Source: CAVURW01 sp963743595
GTDB taxonomy: Bacteria > Verrucomicrobiota > Verrucomicrobiia > Methylacidiphilales > UBA1321
Length of the DNA: 8,957 nucleotides
NCBI GenBank assembly: GCA_963743595.1
Contig: CAVURW010000106.1
Coordinates: 1 to 8,957 of the forward strand
Direction: 5' to 3'
In this document: positions 5,764-8,957 of the stretch, one piece after another
Layout: every line of letters begins with the position of its first letter
Numbering within the stretch: position 1 is the first letter of the stretch
Position numbers and translations under genes: made by a program
The notes under the pieces: model-generated
The model's input: only the letters and a program-made list of their open reading frames with translations
The model's database searches: none
Told to the model about the DNA's origin: nothing

Positions 5764-6252
5764 GAGGTTGTCAAACCCAGACAGCGTCGCAGAAAACGAT
5801 TACTGGTGCGAGCGGATTGATTTGATCGAAGTGATGAGATCGCCGCAATTTGAGATCAGCGAAGTCTCGCCGACCTCTATAAGGAAATGACTTGCTTGGC
5901 GAGTTGAGCGACTGCCCGACCGATACCTGCACTGGATCGGGTGAAGACGAGAAAAGAGAGTTTTCCCTTAGCCAACGCGTATTTGAAAACACGTAAGTGA
6001 AGGATGATCTGCTCTTGTGGTGAAAGCTTCATAGGGTGTTGGAACCGACCAATGTAGCGCGACCATTCGTGTACCTTGTTCCGTGCCAACCAACTCCGTG
6101 CCCGCTATTTGCTAGCGACCCGGAGAGAAAACTCGATTCTGGAGAGTTTGACAAGGTAAATTTTGCAGGCTCTCTGAAGATTTTAGGAATAAAACTACCT
6201 TAATTCGTAATGTAGATAAAATGTAAATGAAACGTAATTGTAATGTCTGCGA
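5764..6252. other. Gene-poor spacer with A+T-rich upstream region
   Basis: About 490 bases without a convincing gene. The last 130 bases (from about 6120) are clearly richer in A+T than the neighbours and contain TTGACA at 6148-6153 and a run of short repeats of the type AATGTA/GTAATG at 6208-6246 just before the membrane-anchored Sel1 gene. I could not place a good -10 hexamer at the right distance from TTGACA, so the promoter is likely but not located. Confidence 0.45.
5877..6089 (-). CDS. Possible small protein or gene remnant
   Basis: An open frame of 70 codons from a TTG at 6089, with an internal ATG at 6032 that would give 51 residues beginning MKLSPQEQIILHL. Composition is protein-like (mixed charged and hydrophobic, with VFKYALAKGKLSFLVFTR), but no ribosome binding site, family or upstream operon supports it. 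It precedes the 132-residue membrane protein gene on the same strand by 113 bases. It may be chance or a remnant. Confidence 0.25.
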   Translation of the reverse strand: MARNKVHEWSRYIGRFQHPMKLSPQEQIILHLRVFKYALAKGKLSFLVFTRSSAGIGRAVAQLAKQVISL

Positions 6253-7521
6253 TTGGGAAATGGGTTGATTTGCTTGATTTGCCAAGCGGGGGCAGGGTTA
6301 AGTGAGCGGGTGAACGGGCAAACCGAGGAGATAACGGAGGAGACTGCCGACGCCCCACAATTCGAATCGAGCGACGGGCAAGGGCACGCGCTGACCTATC
6401 TGTGGTTCGGCGGGGTGATTGTCCTTTTGGGTGTCTTGGCCTACTTGATTTGGCGGCAGCAGACGCATGCTCCGGGAGCGATCCTGGTGGGTGCCCCGAC
6501 GCCGGGCTGGTTCGAGGTGCATAAGCTGGGGGATAAGGGCGAGAGCATCAAACTGGGTGAAGGGGCGATTCCAGGTACGTTAAAAGTGAGTGCTGGGGAA
6601 TATGAGGTGTGGTTGGAGGGCGGTGCTGACACGATTGTTCGCGAGCACGTGACCGTAAAAGCGGGGGAAACACGCCTGGTGCCGGACATCGACGAGCTAA
6701 AGATGCAGGCGAATGCGGCAGGGAGCCCGGAATCCGAGCGCACACTCGGTTTTCTCTATCTCTACGGCTGGAAAGTGAACGAGGACGATGCCGCCGCGTT
6801 CCGTTTGCTGGAGCGGGCGGCCTCAGAGGGTGATCTGGATGCGGCTGTGGGGGCCGGTGATGCGTGGTGGAATGGGGAGGGCACGCCATTTGCAGGCGTC
6901 CAGGCCGATAAGTGGTATTCCCTGGCCGCCAGCCGCGGCAGCTCAGAGGCGATGGAGCGTAAGGGGCTTATTACTGGCAACAAACAGGAGGCGCTCCGTT
7001 TGTTTCGGGAATCGTCCGATCTGCGGAATCCGCATGGTGATTACTGGTTAGGGGAGCGTTACGAGCTTTCCTACAATTACGATGTTGCGCTGGGCCTGTA
7101 TCAACGCGTTTTGGAAGATGCCAGTAAAGGAGACGCCGTCATCGCTCTTACTGAACTGAGGATCGGCGAGTTGCAGTATCGGGGCTGGCTCGGATCCGTC
7201 AATATAAAGGAGGCACTCGAGTGGTTTAAGAAGGCCGCGCAGGATCCCTACGCCTCCAGCGACACCGCTGGACTGGCCGCTTTCTGGGTATCAACGATTT
7301 ACAAGGAGAACCCCTCTCTTCAGGACGGTAACGGCAATGACGCGATGACTTGGCTGAAAAAATCGGGTGAAGGGGGCTGCGCGTTTGCCTGCCAACAGCT
7401 GTACAACATGCACCTAACCGGAAACAAAGCCGATGACGATCACTGGTTGCAGTTGGCTCTGAAAGCGTCTGACAAAATCAACAAACGTGCTCAAACGCAT
7501 GAGTACCAGCTTCATTTTTGA
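6253..7521 (+). CDS. Membrane-anchored protein with PEGA-like domain and Sel1-like repeats
   Basis: Up to 422 residues. A short, acidic N-terminal stretch precedes one membrane helix (about 46-67, LTYLWFGGVIVLLGVLAYLIW). Then comes a small beta domain (73-146) whose GTLKVSAGEYEVWLEG and EHVTVKAGETRLVPDI resemble PEGA domains, often found outside the membrane. Residues 155-405 are helical repeats of the Sel1/TPR type, such as RTLGFLYLYGWKVNEDDAAA and EALEWFKKAAQDPY. Such repeats bind partner proteins. The topology suggests a cytoplasmic N-terminus and an exported repeat domain. The start is uncertain: the longest frame begins at TTG 6253, while GTG 6310 follows a GGGGGCAGGG stretch and drops 19 residues without touching any domain. 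It converges with the Sel1-protease gene, overlapping its 3' end by 10 bases. A scaffold role is inference. Confidence 0.85.
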   Translation: MGNGLICLICQAGAGLSERVNGQTEEITEETADAPQFESSDGQGHALTYLWFGGVIVLLGVLAYLIWRQQTHAPGAILVGAPTPGWFEVHKLGDKGESIKLGEGAIPGTLKVSAGEYEVWLEGGADTIVREHVTVKAGETRLVPDIDELKMQANAAGSPESERTLGFLYLYGWKVNEDDAAAFRLLERAASEGDLDAAVGAGDAWWNGEGTPFAGVQADKWYSLAASRGSSEAMERKGLITGNKQEALRLFRESSDLRNPHGDYWLGERYELSYNYDVALGLYQRVLEDASKGDAVIALTELRIGELQYRGWLGSVNIKEALEWFKKAAQDPYASSDTAGLAAFWVSTIYKENPSLQDGNGNDAMTWLKKSGEGGCAFACQQLYNMHLTGNKADDDHWLQLALKASDKINKRAQTHEYQLHF

Positions 7522-8957
7522 GGATCTAGTAAAAGCAATTTCTCAGGTCCGTCTAGGGTCACTTTATACTTTTTCAGAAGTTCATACCCTAATAATCCTG
7601 TAGTAACCCATTGAAAAGCATAGTCATGCTGAATCAATAAATCCGGATTTGGTATGCTAACATTTCCAATTTGGATAAAACCTGCCCAAGAAACAGAGGT
7701 ACTATGGTCGCCAAAAAGAGTATGAACGACCCGCAATGATCCCAATTGAAAACTTGACTGTGGATGAGCGACCTTAAAACCTGGAAACAGAATAACTCCT
7801 CCATTGAATCCTGAGTCGAGCACAAGCCAATCATCCAACAAATGTCTGCCATCTGAGATTGTAGCAAGGATGAAGGGCGAATTGTCATTGCGAATGTCAA
7901 TGTGAAGAGATCGAGGATCAAGTTCGAGGTATGACGTTTTTGAAAAGGTAACAACGTTTTTTTGAAAGTCGATTTGTGTGACAAGTCTCTTGAGTATATC
8001 GAATCCCAGTATACCGTCGACCGGGATGCCCAGGTCCAACATGTCACAAAGTAAAAAGTGAACATCCGAAATCCGTAATCCATCAACCGAGAGGTCTATC
8101 GGTTCAGATAATCGTACAAGTGATGGTTCCGCTTTACCATCGCTTGGGGCTAAAATATACTCATTGTGTGTTATGGGAAGATTGCTGGGCTTCAGCATGG
8201 AGAACGAACACCCAGTATCGACCACTAATTTAACGGAACGCCCTGATCCCCCTAACCGTAGCGAAACAACTAGATGTCCTTCAATGATCTGAAACGGTAT
8301 TTGTACCACGGGTGATCGTTCAAAACAGAATGATAGTTTTCTGGTCTGATAATCGCTATAAGACCAGTGATCCGCAGCATCGGTCGCCTCCAGTAGCTGG
8401 TCCTCATTAAGACCACTAGCAATTGACCGGACTAATTCGTCCGCATCCTGTTTCGGCGGTGAATATCTCTGGTATAGCAGGGCCCACTTCATTGCGTCGG
8501 TCGGATCTTTCGATACAACGATTCCATTCATGTAGCAGTGGGCCAACATCAGTTGTGCATCGCAAAGAGTGGAAGCAGAGTAAATGTAGGCAAACCCTAG
8601 TTCTCGATTCTGAGTTGTGCCCCTGCCGAACATCAGTTCGTAACCATAGCATTCTCGCGCAAGTACGTTTCCCTGGATCGCAGCCTTTCGATACCATCTC
8701 GAAGAAAGGTCGAGATTTTGCTTGAGGCCATAGCCTTTCTCGTAGTGCCACCCCAGAGTCAATTCTGCCTGATCGAATCCCTGGTTTGCTGATTTAACCA
8801 GCCAGGATAGAGCCAGAGCAGTATTTTGCTGGACTCCTACACCGGTGTAGTAACAGCGATACGTTTCGTATTGAGCGGCAGGTGCCCCTTCCTCTGCTGC
8901 TTTGAGGAGTAGAGGAAAGCTTTTAGGTAGATCCTGAGGCACATTCTGCCCTCCTAT
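7512..8957 (-). CDS. Sel1-repeat protein fused to a two-lobed retropepsin-like aspartyl protease, 5' partial
   Basis: At least 476 residues (numbered from GTG 8942). Residues 1-160 are Sel1 repeats (FPLLLKAAEEG, CYYTGVGVQQNTALALSWL, HYEKGYGLKQNLDLSSRWY, LAHCYMNGIVVSKDPTDA). Two aspartyl-protease lobes follow. Lobe 1 (about 215-338) has VKLVVDTGCSFSML with Asp242 and the flap-side GILGFDIL (310-317). Lobe 2 (about 345-474) has DWLVLDSGFNGGVILF with Asp376 and GLLGYELL (449-456). Two D-T/S-G motifs, each with its own hydrophobic-Gly motif, suggest one chain forming a pepsin-like pseudodimer. No signal peptide is visible. GTG 8942 has AGGAGGG upstream, but the frame stays open to 8957 and the upstream codons (GGQNVPQD) fit a Sel1 repeat, so the true start probably lies outside the window. 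The gene is visibly richer in A+T than its neighbours, hinting at transfer. Confidence 0.85.
   Translation of the reverse strand: MGGQNVPQDLPKSFPLLLKAAEEGAPAAQYETYRCYYTGVGVQQNTALALSWLVKSANQGFDQAELTLGWHYEKGYGLKQNLDLSSRWYRKAAIQGNVLARECYGYELMFGRGTTQNRELGFAYIYSASTLCDAQLMLAHCYMNGIVVSKDPTDAMKWALLYQRYSPPKQDADELVRSIASGLNEDQLLEATDAADHWSYSDYQTRKLSFCFERSPVVQIPFQIIEGHLVVSLRLGGSGRSVKLVVDTGCSFSMLKPSNLPITHNEYILAPSDGKAEPSLVRLSEPIDLSVDGLRISDVHFLLCDMLDLGIPVDGILGFDILKRLVTQIDFQKNVVTFSKTSYLELDPRSLHIDIRNDNSPFILATISDGRHLLDDWLVLDSGFNGGVILFPGFKVAHPQSSFQLGSLRVVHTLFGDHSTSVSWAGFIQIGNVSIPNPDLLIQHDYAFQWVTTGLLGYELLKKYKVTLDGPEKLLLLDPQK

Noticed and set aside
6208..6246. Short AATGTA/GTAATG repeats as a CRISPR or operator array
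   Set aside because: The repeats are only 5-6 bases, irregularly spaced and lie in A+T-rich sequence, so they may be chance; recorded only in the intergenic feature.

Overview
The window looks like part of an Acidobacteriota genome (probably class Terriglobia). This rests on recognition, not a search: the small pilins with a GQDLVEYAL processing and N-terminal motif, the membrane protein with the 'LAADTFAHGRL.NPTPAMWTHFESIHI' signature, and the two-lobed aspartyl protease all resemble acidobacterial families I know. The first six bases and the 25-T tract after them suggest that position 1 is at or near a contig end.

Region 1 (1-3176) is a pilin locus present twice, head to head. The left half reads, on the plus strand, Flp pilin 1 (53-220), a broken pilin 2 (381-557), an intact pilin 3 (720-905) and the 5' part of a GT39-like membrane protein gene (1068-1767). 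From about 375 this block is mirrored. The right arm (1779-3176) carries, on the minus strand, pilin 2' (2983-3166), pilin 3' (2633-2820) and the GT39-like gene (1779-2472). Only 11 bases separate the arms, and both membrane-protein genes are cut at the centre. The arms are not identical: in the membrane-protein gene most substitutions fall at third codon positions, as between real homologues under selection. Both arms also carry many single-base indels, so most genes here are frameshifted. Pseudogenisation and poor consensus at a contig end are both possible.

Region 2 (3382-5763) is a cell-surface polysaccharide group with clean ORFs: a GT4 glycosyltransferase (plus) meeting tail to tail a polysaccharide-deacetylase-like protein (minus), preceded on the minus strand by a small protein with a C-terminal membrane helix. 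The two enzymes could build and trim a surface glycan next to the pilin locus, but this is inference from position.

Region 3 (5764-6252) has no convincing gene and ends in an A+T-rich stretch ahead of region 4.

Region 4 (6253-8957) holds two convergent genes overlapping by 10 bases at their 3' ends. One is a membrane-anchored protein with a PEGA-like domain and Sel1-like repeats (plus). The other is an A+T-richer gene (minus) for Sel1 repeats fused to two retropepsin-like lobes, with DTG in the first and DSG in the second. It stays open to the window edge, so its N-terminus probably lies outside. This repeat-protease fusion opposite a second Sel1 protein is the most unusual intact protein content here; the diverged giant inverted repeat is the most unusual DNA structure.
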